Positions 7,092 to 14,552 of a stretch of DNA of 52,412 nt are shown here, in pieces. The notes beneath the pieces are model-generated. The model saw nothing but the letters and a program-made list of their open reading frames with translations, searched no databases and was not told the DNA's origin. The position numbers and the translations under genes are program-made. Source of the DNA: Sulfuritalea sp. (GTDB taxonomy: Bacteria > Pseudomonadota > Gammaproteobacteria > Burkholderiales > Rhodocyclaceae); the NCBI GenBank assembly GCA_030680805.1, contig JAUXUK010000067.1:1-52412 (forward strand), given 5' to 3'. Each line of letters begins with the position of its first letter. The first letter of the stretch is position 1.

Positions 7092-7822
7092 TATTTTCCC
7101 TCGTAGATACCGACGATGACCACAGCCTGCCCGCCTTCTGCCACGGTCAAGGCGACGTGGTGCCTGTCGCTGTTGCGAAGCCGTGCAAGCGTCAGCAGTC
7201 CGCGCTGATAGCTTTCCATCATTCGGCAGGCGAGATTCAGCATTCGGGACTTTTCCTCGGCATCTTGCTGGAATGTCCCCTTGTCGGTCAGTTGAAGCGC
7301 TGTCTTGTGGGCGACGGCAAGCTGATGGGCCAACATTTTTTCCAAGCTGTTCCCGGCCTCGATGGTGGCAGCGGCATCCAGCGCCATCGCCGCGCAGTCG
7401 TTGCCCATGCGCCCAAGTAATTCCAGCCGGTGTGCCGAGGCATCGAGTGCGGCCATGTCTGGTAGCTTGAGGGTATCGATAAGTTGCGAAGTCTGTGGCG
7501 GCACCGCCTCACCCAAGGCCATCGGTGGCATCTCGGTGGATTGCATAAGCGCTGCGGCCTTGCCTGCGTACTCATCAGCATAGCCTCCGTGGATGGCGGC
7601 ACCGGCGACATCCCCCCATTCCTGATACTGCTTGGCAACTACCCGTTGGCCCATCGAATAGCCTATTGCACGCGCCGCCTTGGCTGTCGCGTCGCGTCCG
7701 GATCGGAAACCTTCAAGGCAGGTAGCGCAGATGAATCCCTGCGCGCAGACGTGGAGCGTTCCCCCGTCCATGCCGCATAGCGAACATCTGCGGGGCGTGC
7801 GGTTGGCAGGCGGTTTGCTCAC
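7091..7822 (-). CDS. Hypothetical protein with ClpX-like zinc ribbon
   Basis: A 243-residue protein starting with GTG that overlaps the previous stop as GTGA. Near the N-terminus, C13/C16 (RRCSLC) and C32/C35 (ICATC) form a four-Cys zinc ribbon resembling the ClpX zinc-binding domain. The remainder is mostly helical, with a conserved-looking segment LNLACRMMESYQRGLLTLAR near the C-terminus. The function is unknown. The ribbon suggests protein or nucleic-acid contact. It belongs to the island replication operon between the 83-residue and 216-residue hypotheticals. Confidence 0.75.
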   Translation of the reverse strand: MSKPPANRTPRRCSLCGMDGGTLHVCAQGFICATCLEGFRSGRDATAKAARAIGYSMGQRVVAKQYQEWGDVAGAAIHGGYADEYAGKAAALMQSTEMPPMALGEAVPPQTSQLIDTLKLPDMAALDASAHRLELLGRMGNDCAAMALDAAATIEAGNSLEKMLAHQLAVAHKTALQLTDKGTFQQDAEEKSRMLNLACRMMESYQRGLLTLARLRNSDRHHVALTVAEGGQAVVIVGIYEGK

Positions 7823-8070
7823 ACGGCCCCCGCTGTCGCCTTGATGCGCTCAGCCATACCGGCGCCCATGGCGCGCAGTTCGCGGATGAACTTCGCCTCG
7901 TCAGCAATACGCCATTGCCAGTAGGTTGCTGCTTCGCCGCCTGCATTGAAGGCTTGGCGAATGGCGTCCCTGATTTCGGCGATCCCATCGGGAGTGTCAT
8001 TGCCGGCTTCAAGCCAATGACGCTCGACTAGGGCGAAGTCGTCGGCGAAAGTTTTGGGTACGGTCGCCAT
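7819..8070 (-). CDS. Hypothetical island protein (83 aa)
   Basis: An 83-residue, mainly helical and acidic protein (MATVPKTFADDFALVERHW). It starts one base after the stop of the primase-helicase gene and overlaps the next gene by 4 bp. The position suggests an accessory replication factor, but no domain is recognised. Confidence 0.7.
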   Translation of the reverse strand: MATVPKTFADDFALVERHWLEAGNDTPDGIAEIRDAIRQAFNAGGEAATYWQWRIADEAKFIRELRAMGAGMAERIKATAGAV

Positions 8071-8071
8071 G

Positions 8072-9811
8072 TCAGAACTCCACCGTATCGCCGGAGGCCA
8101 GCGCCTTGCGGTCGCTGATGATCGGCGCTGCAGTACCGCTCCCGTCGAAGTACCTGCCAGTCACCGGGTCATAAGTCAGATCGACCTTTCCAATCTGGCC
8201 TGTGATCTTGTGCCGGATCTTCTGAACGTGGATCTCGACCGTCCGAGTGTTCGCCATCTGGTCGCGCCAGACGGCGATGCAGTTGTCAGCCTTGTTGCGC
8301 CAATGCGCTGAACCGGAAACGTCATAGGGGCCTGGCACCGGATACTTGCCGTTCGCTTCTTTGAACAGCTTGGCCGGATGAGCCACCAGCCAGACGTGCA
8401 CGCCGTGCGCTCGGGCGAACTGGCGAATTCGAGACAAGACGATGCTGATGTACTCGGTTTCAGTCTGCCCCTGAGTGCGGCCGTGCTCGATCTCGTTCCA
8501 GGGATCAATGACGAGGCCACGAATGCCCTTGCGCAGCACCAGGGCCTTTGCCACGGCCAGGATCGCATCGATGCTGGGCTCTTCCGGCAGGATCATGGTG
8601 AAGTGCCGATCCAGCCAGGTGGCGGCCATGTCGAATTCACCGCGGCTCATGCGCTCAGTCGGGCCGGGATTGAAGGGCTTGCCCGAATATTTCTCCGCGA
8701 GCTTGGCAAGATGAAGGGCGAACGGCTGGTTCTCCGGCGAGAAGATGCCGAAGCGCCAACCGTGCAGGAAAGCCAGGGCGATCATCAGCGCATCGATGAA
8801 TTCGGACTTGCCGTGCCCCGGTATTCCTGTCACCAGGGTCCATTCTCCGGGGCGAGGGGTGTAGTGCCGATCGATCGATTCCCAGCCGGTGCTGACGCCA
8901 CGCGGCATTCCTTGAGCGTAGTGCTGTTCCAGATCGCCGATCAAGTCAGCGACATCGAAGGCGCCAACAATCGGCAGCGGCTTTGCGGCCTCAATGCACC
9001 GGCCCAGCGCGTCGGTGCCATGCTGCATCAGGACATCGTTGGCATCCTTGCAGCCGTCAGGCCATTCCACCAGCAGGCAGTTCTCGGCACCAAGGCGGCG
9101 GGATAGTTCCTCCTGCAGCCGCTTGCCGGGCGCATCGTTGTCGACGGCCAGGATGTGCGTCTTAACCTTCGCCAGTTCCGGCGCCCCAAGGAAATCGAAT
9201 TTCGACTCGTAGCTCTTGGACTCCGGCGCCGGGGCACCATCCGGCACGCTGACGGTATTCGGATAGCCTGCGACTTCGAGCGCCAGCTTGTCCATTTCGC
9301 CCTCGACCCACACCGTTACGTCGCCGATGTCGTTGAGCCCGTACAGCACGCGCTCAGCGCCGGCCGCCATGCGGAAGTTCTTGCGACCATCCCGGTACTT
9401 GACGTTGATGACCTCGCCGCCACGGAAGTAGGGAAACTGGATCGCCGTGGCTTCCTCTTCAAGTTGGGGCATGTAAATGTCCCCGTAGCCGATTCCGTTG
9501 CGACGGATGACGGTCTCGGTAATGCCCCGTTCGTTGAACCAGGCAATGACCTTCTCCGGCAGTCCGGTCGTGGTGGCGACGTAATCCGGGCGCCGGTATT
9601 CCTTGCGGATCTCCGGCCGCTGCCACTCGCCGCCCTTGAGCGTGCCGGACCAGGAGCAGTGCCAGCAGTTCCACACGCCTTGCTCGACATTGACGTTCAA
9701 GCAGAGATAGCGGGTTTTCTTGCGTGATGCCGAACAGCGCGGGCAAAGCGTCTTGACCTCGCCGCTGGCGCCGGGGCGCACGTCGATGTTGAAGTCGGCA
9801 AAGGTTTTCAT
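8072..9811 (-). CDS. Primase-helicase fusion (T7 gp4/Twinkle type)
   Basis: A 579-residue replication protein. An N-terminal zinc-binding domain has C23, C26, C49 and C52 (CPRC and CWHC). A Toprim primase domain follows, with E170/E172/D174 in VEGEMDK and the DND at 224-226. The C-terminal half is a DnaB/RecA-type helicase with Walker A GIPGHGKS (329-336) and Walker B-like LVIDPWNE. By family knowledge it makes RNA primers and unwinds DNA at the element's fork, as T7 gp4 and P4 alpha do. Its ATG overlaps the DUF1376 stop as ATGA. No motif is missing, so it is probably functional and lets the island replicate on its own. Confidence 0.92.
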   Translation of the reverse strand: MKTFADFNIDVRPGASGEVKTLCPRCSASRKKTRYLCLNVNVEQGVWNCWHCSWSGTLKGGEWQRPEIRKEYRRPDYVATTTGLPEKVIAWFNERGITETVIRRNGIGYGDIYMPQLEEEATAIQFPYFRGGEVINVKYRDGRKNFRMAAGAERVLYGLNDIGDVTVWVEGEMDKLALEVAGYPNTVSVPDGAPAPESKSYESKFDFLGAPELAKVKTHILAVDNDAPGKRLQEELSRRLGAENCLLVEWPDGCKDANDVLMQHGTDALGRCIEAAKPLPIVGAFDVADLIGDLEQHYAQGMPRGVSTGWESIDRHYTPRPGEWTLVTGIPGHGKSEFIDALMIALAFLHGWRFGIFSPENQPFALHLAKLAEKYSGKPFNPGPTERMSRGEFDMAATWLDRHFTMILPEEPSIDAILAVAKALVLRKGIRGLVIDPWNEIEHGRTQGQTETEYISIVLSRIRQFARAHGVHVWLVAHPAKLFKEANGKYPVPGPYDVSGSAHWRNKADNCIAVWRDQMANTRTVEIHVQKIRHKITGQIGKVDLTYDPVTGRYFDGSGTAAPIISDRKALASGDTVEF

Positions 9812-10500
9812 ATCACCAACCCCCGCACTTCCGACTTGAATGCGCTCGCAATGTAGCCCTTCGCCTGCACTTTCGGATTTGCTGCCAGGTAGCCTATTAC
9901 TTCCGCCAGCTTCCCCTCATCCTTCCCTGCAAATTTCCCAAGGAATGACCTGGCCTGACTCTCCTTGTCTCCCTGGCCGATAAGGATTGAAACTCCAAGA
10001 GTGAAAATGACTTCCTTGGGCCTGGATGGCGCCGAAGACGGCGCTGCCGTCACAGTAGGTTTACCTACTGTGTACACCGAGGGTATGGGTTGCTGTTGGC
10101 TTGCTAGTTCATTTGCTGAAGCGTTTGCCATAGCATTTGCTTTAGCAATTGCGGCCTCCATTGCTGACCGCTTGCGCTTCTTTTCGGATGCTCCGCGCTT
10201 CCCTGATTCGGACCTACTCAAAGATACAGAGCGGCTTCTCGCCAGTTCGTGCTCTATCTTTTCGTTGAACAGATAGCCGTTGCGCTCGGTGAAGAACTCG
10301 GCCGCCACTTTGGATACCGCATCCTGCTCCTCCGGAGTGACCGCACGACAAACCCGCAGCAAAACGCAAGCAATAGCTTGCAGCTTTCCAGTCATGTAGT
10401 ACGAATCAATTAGGCGGCGGTATGCGGCATCTTCAACCATCGACAGGTGCGCCGTATCGCGCATGTAGTCCCCAGGGAACCATGAGTAAAAGTGCGCCAT
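9808..10500 (-). CDS. DUF1376 domain protein
   Basis: A 230-residue protein with an N-terminal DUF1376 signature (MAHFYSWFPGDYMRDTAHLS, then EDAAYRRLIDSYY). A middle low-complexity Lys/Ala/Ser region (about 105-160) follows, then a C-terminal helical domain. DUF1376 proteins are common in phage replication modules next to helicase loaders or primases, and an initiator or loader role is inferred. The start at 10500 is chosen because AAGGGGA lies 8 bp upstream and the domain begins there. The same frame is open for 81 more codons upstream, but those overlap two other likely genes. Confidence 0.85.
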   Translation of the reverse strand: MAHFYSWFPGDYMRDTAHLSMVEDAAYRRLIDSYYMTGKLQAIACVLLRVCRAVTPEEQDAVSKVAAEFFTERNGYLFNEKIEHELARSRSVSLSRSESGKRGASEKKRKRSAMEAAIAKANAMANASANELASQQQPIPSVYTVGKPTVTAAPSSAPSRPKEVIFTLGVSILIGQGDKESQARSFLGKFAGKDEGKLAEVIGYLAANPKVQAKGYIASAFKSEVRGLVI

Positions 10501-10502
10501 GG

Positions 10503-10664
10503 TTATTTCCCCTTCCAGCCAAAAAAGCGAATCAACCGCGTCGCGAGGTCGGCGGGTATCAAGCCGGCCATCGCGACTTTCACGATCATCGCCTTCCCTC
10601 GATGCGGACGGCAGGCTGGCCAGTCGCACCAAGGACGAGGGCATGTGCAGTGATGTCTTGTCAT
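10503..10664 (-). CDS. Hidden 53-residue Cys-rich protein
   Basis: A 53-residue gene read from the minus strand: MTRHHCTCPRPWCDWPAC, then a basic link, then a hydrophobic segment (MIVKVAMAGLIPADLATRL) and an RFFGWKGK end. C6, C8, C13 and C18 could bind zinc. The 17-residue apolar stretch could be a short membrane anchor or amphipathic helix. The ATG comes 2 bp after the stop of the 76-residue gene, and the stop is 2 bp before the DUF1376 ATG. It therefore fills the gap exactly, which is the main argument that it is real. The function is unknown. Confidence 0.6.
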   Translation of the reverse strand: MTRHHCTCPRPWCDWPACRPHRGKAMIVKVAMAGLIPADLATRLIRFFGWKGK

Positions 10665-10666
10665 GA

Positions 10667-10897
10667 CTAGGCACCCCCGCGACCGGGCTCGCCAACGGCT
10701 CGAAGGCGAAGGCTGCGCGCTCTGGCGATGGCGTCATTAACACGAAGTCGAAAGAAGCACCAACCGCAAATAACGTCGACGCTGCACACGCATAGGCTCC
10801 GTACCTGCGTGCTAGACTTCTCGGGGTCGTCTCTTGTATGCCCCATCGCGCTCAGCCCGGCTGCCACCGGCTGGGCGCTGTTGTTTCGGGGCCTCAC
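10667..10897 (-). CDS. Small Cys-containing island protein (76 aa)
   Basis: A 76-residue protein that starts with GTG and overlaps the preceding stop as GTGA. Cysteines C36, C38, C44 and C47 (LCVCSV and ICGWC) may form a zinc site. The second half is Arg-rich. No family is recognised. The support comes from its place in a chain of coupled genes and the 2-bp junction to the next gene. Confidence 0.55.
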   Translation of the reverse strand: MRPRNNSAQPVAAGLSAMGHTRDDPEKSSTQVRSLCVCSVDVICGWCFFRLRVNDAIARARSLRLRAVGEPGRGGA

Positions 10898-11208
10898 GAT
10901 TGATCCCCTTCGCCCTGGACCGCATTGATGCCCACCTCAATGATTTTGCCGAAATGGTTAGAAAAGCTGATCGCGAAGGCTTCTACAAATTGCTTGTCGC
11001 AAGGGGCAAAAGCAGCTTCGAGTGACGCGCATACAAGATCAGTTTGATGGTTGCGGCCTTCTTCAGCGACAAACTCAGAAAGTAAGTCGATAGCAACGGT
11101 ACGTCCAAGCTCATCTGCAAACTTGATGTCTAGGTGCTCGAAGGCGTAGGGCAGATTCCTATTTCCAATTAGGGCCGATGTGAGCGAGGCTATGAGCACG
11201 GAAATCAC
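10894..11208 (-). CDS. Hypothetical island protein (104 aa)
   Basis: A 104-residue protein with a hydrophobic start (VISVLIASLTSALIG) and an acidic helical body that includes LSEFVAEEGRNHQTDLVCAS. A longer open frame exists upstream, but GTG 11208 overlaps the preceding gene's stop as GTGA, like other junctions in this operon. The function is unknown. Confidence 0.6.
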   Translation of the reverse strand: MISVLIASLTSALIGNRNLPYAFEHLDIKFADELGRTVAIDLLSEFVAEEGRNHQTDLVCASLEAAFAPCDKQFVEAFAISFSNHFGKIIEVGINAVQGEGDQS

Positions 11209-11405
11209 TTGGCACCGCCTAACCGGTGTGACGCAACCCAGCGGTCGAAGGCGCAAATGTCGAGTAGTACCTTCGCGCCAATCCGCACCCACACGCCAGC
11301 AGGCCCAGAGCCGTTGCCCAGAATGGTTTCGCCGCGTGAGTGCGCCTTGAATTTCAACTCGACGCCACCCCACCCCAGTGGCGTCGTCACGTTCGGGGGG
11401 ATCAT
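11205..11405 (-). CDS. Small island protein (66 aa)
   Basis: A 66-residue protein, MIPPNVTTPLGWGGVELKFK onward, rich in Gly and beta-prone residues. Its ATG overlaps the stop of the AlpA-like gene as ATGA, and its own stop overlaps the next start. Small proteins of this type follow AlpA regulators in islands; no function is known. Confidence 0.6.
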   Translation of the reverse strand: MIPPNVTTPLGWGGVELKFKAHSRGETILGNGSGPAGVWVRIGAKVLLDICAFDRWVASHRLGGAK

Positions 11406-11668
11406 TCCTGACCTCCGGAGGCGAGCGTGGCCCGAAGTGAGCCCACGTTCCATCGAGTCGAGCGGCCAAACTTCCGCGGCGGTGGCAGGCGCTTGGATTT
11501 CACCCATGCCCATACGGTTGATTTTCCGCAGCCGAAGAGACCGGCCACCACGTCAATATCTACGTGGGATTCGTTTGGCATTGCGGTGAAGTGAGCTAGG
11601 GCAAATGGAAGTTCGCTCGGCTTCTCGGTCGCGTTGCGGGCGACAATCGACTGTGCGGTGGTGTTCAT
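11402..11668 (-). CDS. AlpA-like helix-turn-helix regulator/excisionase
   Basis: An 88-residue DNA-binding protein. The C-terminal half (about 36-80) has the AlpA/MerR-type winged helix VAGLFGCGKSTVWAWVKS followed by LPPPRKFGRSTRWNV. AlpA proteins activate integrase genes or act as excisionases in P4-like elements. The ATG at 11668 follows a very strong AGGAGGT site 5 bp upstream. It heads the long leftward operon with the primase-helicase, so it probably controls island excision or replication. Confidence 0.85.
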   Translation of the reverse strand: MNTTAQSIVARNATEKPSELPFALAHFTAMPNESHVDIDVVAGLFGCGKSTVWAWVKSKRLPPPRKFGRSTRWNVGSLRATLASGGQE

Positions 11669-11765
11669 GGATACCTCCTGAAAGAATTCAGAAGACATCC
11701 TAAACAGCATTAACTTGTTGTTCTAATTAATCTTTTTGCAGAACCTAGATTTTACAAGAACAATG

Positions 11766-12293
11766 TCATGCACTACCGTTACACTTATTTGCCCAGCGCG
11801 TCATGCTGCCATCCCAACTAGAGCTAGGGATTGCCTTCTTCATTCCTGTGAGCTTGATGGCGCCGTCGGGACAGATTACCGCCAACTTTTCTTTCACCAA
11901 TTGGTCTGGAATCTGTTTTACAAGCATGTTCTCGTTTTTCAACTGAACGGCTCGCAATTGAGACTCGACGAGCGCTTTGGTTTTGCCTTTTTTCAACTTG
12001 CCTTTGTCATTGCTTGTGCGCGCATCAGCAACATGCAACATAACTTTTGGATTCAGCAAAAGCCCTATCAAGCTGGTACGTGCAGCGTACGCGCCCATTG
12101 CCCTAGCCTCAGCATCGGTAACCCGCTCACCCAAGGTCTTCTTAATCTTTGTCCCAACCGCTAGGGCAATCACTTCGACTGCCTCGGTAAGAATAGGCAG
12201 AGCAGCCTGGGGATCAAAACTTCTCGGCGTGTCAGCGTCAGGGGTCTTTCCCTTCGCTTCTCGATCTGCTGTTTTCCGTTCTTTGCTTGACAT
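11766..12293 (-). CDS. Hypothetical protein (175 aa)
   Basis: A 175-residue protein with charged ends and a central Ala-rich helical region (about 35-85). A Lys-rich stretch (KGKLKKGKTKALVESQLR) follows. No domain is recognised and there is no signal peptide. It lies 56 bp downstream of hicB in the same direction and could be co-transcribed with it, or be cargo under its own promoter. Confidence 0.65.
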   Translation of the reverse strand: MSSKERKTADREAKGKTPDADTPRSFDPQAALPILTEAVEVIALAVGTKIKKTLGERVTDAEARAMGAYAARTSLIGLLLNPKVMLHVADARTSNDKGKLKKGKTKALVESQLRAVQLKNENMLVKQIPDQLVKEKLAVICPDGAIKLTGMKKAIPSSSWDGSMTRWANKCNGSA

Positions 12294-12349
12294 CTACTAG
12301 CCCCGCGCGCCGTCGCCGATCATGGAAGGGCGTACTCACGCTTCATGTC

Positions 12350-12778
12350 TCAGACCACCACCAGTTCAACCCGCTTGCCCATCGCATGCAATGCTCGTTC
12401 TAGGGCCGGAACTTTGGTTACATGCTTCGGATCGAGCATCCTTCGTGCCTCCTTCTCATCAAGGCCAAGCCGGCGCGCGAGCTCGGCCTTCGAGACGTTC
12501 TGTTCGCGCATCGAGACATAAAGCGCCGCCTTCATCGCGGTGCCCACCGGCAAACTGGCCAAGCGCTCACCGCGCCGCTTGGCCGACGGAACCGGGACAT
12601 CCATTCCGTCTTCGATCCGCATCTCGATGGCCGCTTCAAGGGCGCCCTCCGCCTCGCTGATGGCATCCTCAAGAGATTCACCCTGAGTCACAACCTCCGG
12701 AACATCGCGGCAAGTCACAACATAGCCCCCGTCCACGTCGTCGGGGGTGAGGATTACGGGGTAAGTGAATCGCTGCAT
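12350..12778 (-). CDS. hicB: HicB-family antitoxin with DNA-binding domain
   Basis: A 142-residue antitoxin. The N-terminal partial RNase-H-like HicB fold (about 1-65) includes DGGYVVTCRDVPEVVTQGES. The C-terminal helix-turn-helix (about 90-140) includes VSKAELARRLGLDEKEARRM. By family knowledge HicB binds and neutralises the HicA mRNase and represses the hicAB promoter. It follows hicA by 9 bp. A palindrome upstream of hicA is the likely operator. Confidence 0.92.
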   Translation of the reverse strand: MQRFTYPVILTPDDVDGGYVVTCRDVPEVVTQGESLEDAISEAEGALEAAIEMRIEDGMDVPVPSAKRRGERLASLPVGTAMKAALYVSMREQNVSKAELARRLGLDEKEARRMLDPKHVTKVPALERALHAMGKRVELVVV

Positions 12779-12787
12779 GGCTGGCTC

Positions 12788-13003
12788 CTAGATCAAGTCC
12801 TTGTCCGTCAGGCCCAATTGCTTGAGCATGCCGTGATACGTCCCGGTTTTGAGTTCGTCCTTGAGATTGCGGACCGTGGTTCGCATGTCGCCATACTTCA
12901 GCACGCCATGAGAACCCTTGCCCATATCTGGATGCCAGGAACAAGCGACAGCCCGCGCCTTCGCCAGCTTCTGAATCTTCTTGAGAAACTCGCTACCTTT
13001 CAT
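12788..13003 (-). CDS. hicA: HicA-family mRNA interferase toxin
   Basis: A 71-residue toxin with the double-stranded-RNA-binding-like HicA fold. The catalytic His is probably H32 in KGSHGVLKYG, where many HicA proteins have GSHH. It begins with the typical GSEFLKKIQKLA helix. HicA cleaves mRNA when free of HicB. The toxin is first in the operon, the usual HicAB order. The pair probably stabilises the island. Confidence 0.88.
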   Translation of the reverse strand: MKGSEFLKKIQKLAKARAVACSWHPDMGKGSHGVLKYGDMRTTVRNLKDELKTGTYHGMLKQLGLTDKDLI

Positions 13004-13010
13004 TGGGCAC

Positions 13011-13039
13011 AGTATCGGACATTATTGTCCGCCTTGCAA
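13011..13039 (-). promoter_or_regulatory. hicAB promoter with palindromic operator
   Basis: On the minus strand TTGCAA (13039-13034) and GATACT (13016-13011) are separated by exactly 17 bp. A perfect palindrome, CGGACA-N4-TGTCCG (13016-13031), fills most of the spacer and touches the -10. It lies 8 bp upstream of hicA. HicB binding there would block RNA polymerase. Confidence 0.72.
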
Positions 13040-13139
13040 GTAGATAAAAAGCCAAGAAAACCCCGAGCGACGCCGGTAGTGGTTGCCAGTATCTCGGGGA
13101 TCACAGAGATCCACCTGAGCGTCACTTTGCCTGAGTCCA

Positions 13140-14384
13140 TCAGGCCGCGGTGTTGCGAATCGGTACTACCTTCCCGGTCTCTCCCTTGTCCAGCCTCACC
13201 AACAAGTCAGCCAGCGCATTCAAGGCCAGCCGACGCTCGTCCAGATAGTCGTGCGTATCGTAGGTGTCGTTGATGCCCGGCAGTTTGTGATTCAGGCAAC
13301 GCTCGGCAACATAAGGCTTCACCCCGAGACGGGCAAGATGCGTCCGCGCCGTGCGTCGCAGGTCGTGCAGCGTGAAGTGCTCCAGGCCATGTTTGATCTC
13401 TCCCATTACCCAAGTCAGCGTGGCCGGCGACATGGTTGGTTTCCCCGCCCTGCGCCGTGCCGGAAAAACGTAATCGCTGGCTACAGACGTGCGCTTGATC
13501 TCGCGCAGCCACTCCACAGCTATGGGCGGTAGCGGAATGGTGAAGTCACGCAGCACCATGTCCTTTCCGGTCTTGATGCGGGAAGCGGGCAAACGCCATA
13601 CCGGACAATCAGCCTCAAGGTCAAATTCTGCCCAGGGCGCCTCGATCAATTCGCTAATGCGTACCGATGTCACCACCAGCAACTTGACAGCCAAACCATA
13701 GATGCGGAAAGCGTCACCCGCATCCTGTAACGCTTTGAACAGCGTCACGAGTTCGTCATCGGAGAGCGCCCGCGTCCTAGCCTTTTCCTCACCGCCAGCA
13801 TCCACCCGACGAAAAGCGGCTGCCGGGTTCTGGTCGATCCAATGATGTCGGATCGCATAGTCGAAAACTGCCTTGGTGGTCGCCAGTACGCGATTTGCCA
13901 TGACAGGAGAGCCCCGATCCACGATAGCGCGGATCATGCGATCAACGTCCAAAGGCTTGACCTCGGCAATCCGAAGACGGCCCAACTTCGGTATCAGATC
14001 GCCATCAAGCCGCTCGCGGATGATGTCCGGCCGTTTGATTCGGCCCTCGATGGTGCGCTTATAGAACTCTTCGCATAACTGCTTGACCGTACCGGCCGTA
14101 GTCAGGGATATTTTCTGGTCCCGCTTCTCCCTGGCCACGTCGATACCCTGCTGCACCTTGGCGCGAGCTTCGGTTGCCAACTCCCTGGCCTTCTTGAGCG
14201 TGATGGTCGGATAGTTGCCGATGGTCAATTCGCGCTGCTTGCCTCCCAGCCGGTAGCGGAATATCCAGGAAGCGGTAAGGCTGGCCGACAGGGTGAAGGT
14301 CAGGCCGTCGCCGTCCGATTTGCCGGCGAGCGGCTTACCCGCCCGAATCCAGGATTGAATCTCGATGCCCTTGATCTTGCCCAT
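13140..14384 (-). CDS. P4-type tyrosine integrase
   Basis: A 414-residue integrase. The N-terminal DUF4102-type arm-binding domain (about 1-85) includes LTFTLSASLTASWIFRYR and the LGGKQRELTIGNYPTITL motif. A SAM-like core-binding domain and the C-terminal catalytic domain follow. Catalytic residues include Arg in TSVRISEL, His-x-x-Arg in LHDLRRT, and Tyr in NDTYDTHDYL. The start at 14384 follows GGAGGAAG. By family knowledge it inserts the island at a chromosomal site, usually a tRNA 3' end. No tRNA is visible at this junction, so the target may be the bamC 3' region. It is transcribed away from the core genes. Confidence 0.93.
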   Translation of the reverse strand: MGKIKGIEIQSWIRAGKPLAGKSDGDGLTFTLSASLTASWIFRYRLGGKQRELTIGNYPTITLKKARELATEARAKVQQGIDVAREKRDQKISLTTAGTVKQLCEEFYKRTIEGRIKRPDIIRERLDGDLIPKLGRLRIAEVKPLDVDRMIRAIVDRGSPVMANRVLATTKAVFDYAIRHHWIDQNPAAAFRRVDAGGEEKARTRALSDDELVTLFKALQDAGDAFRIYGLAVKLLVVTSVRISELIEAPWAEFDLEADCPVWRLPASRIKTGKDMVLRDFTIPLPPIAVEWLREIKRTSVASDYVFPARRRAGKPTMSPATLTWVMGEIKHGLEHFTLHDLRRTARTHLARLGVKPYVAERCLNHKLPGINDTYDTHDYLDERRLALNALADLLVRLDKGETGKVVPIRNTAA

Positions 14385-14425
14385 GACTTCCTCCGATACC
14401 CGCCAAAATGACAACCGCAATAGCG

Positions 14426-14444
14426 GCTACTCATCTAGCTACTC
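14426..14444. repeat. Direct repeat upstream of the integrase
   Basis: GCTACTC occurs at 14426-14432 and 14438-14444, a 12-bp period. It lies between the integrase start and the island edge and could be integrase arm sites or an AlpA site. The repeat is short and could be chance. Confidence 0.3.
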
Positions 14445-14491
14445 GCAATATATGCGATTGCCCGAGACGATGCAAGACGACCATAAACAAA

Positions 14492-14514
14492 AAAGCCCGG
14501 ATTTACCGGGCTTT
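14492..14514 (-). terminator. Rho-independent terminator of dapA-bamC
   Basis: A perfect 9-bp stem (AAAGCCCGG / CCGGGCTTT) with a 5-base loop, followed on the minus strand by a T run. It ends the leftward dapA-bamC transcript and marks the last clearly core feature before the island. Confidence 0.85.
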
Positions 14515-14552
14515 CAGGTGGGTAGCAAGATTACCCTAGACAGCGAGATACA

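Larger units (their letters stand above)
3894..14490. mobile_element. Putative P4-like integrative island (boundaries approximate)
   Basis: This segment groups a P4-type integrase next to core genes, HicAB, an AlpA-like regulator, a DUF1376 protein, a primase-helicase and a distal cassette with a metallo-hydrolase. All genes run leftward. That gene content is typical of satellite-like integrative islands. The right boundary should lie between the integrase start (14384) and the bamC terminator (14492). The left boundary is not seen and may lie outside the window, since recombinase genes continue to position 1. No direct repeat matching an attachment core was found by eye. Confidence 0.55.

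Noticed and set aside
10501..10743. Extended N-terminus for the DUF1376 protein
   Set aside because: The 81 extra codons overlap two coupled small genes, and the domain and ribosome site begin at 10500.
13004..13139. Attachment site between hicA and the integrase 3' end
   Set aside because: No repeat matching the integrase upstream region was found; the symmetry here is explained by the hicAB operator.
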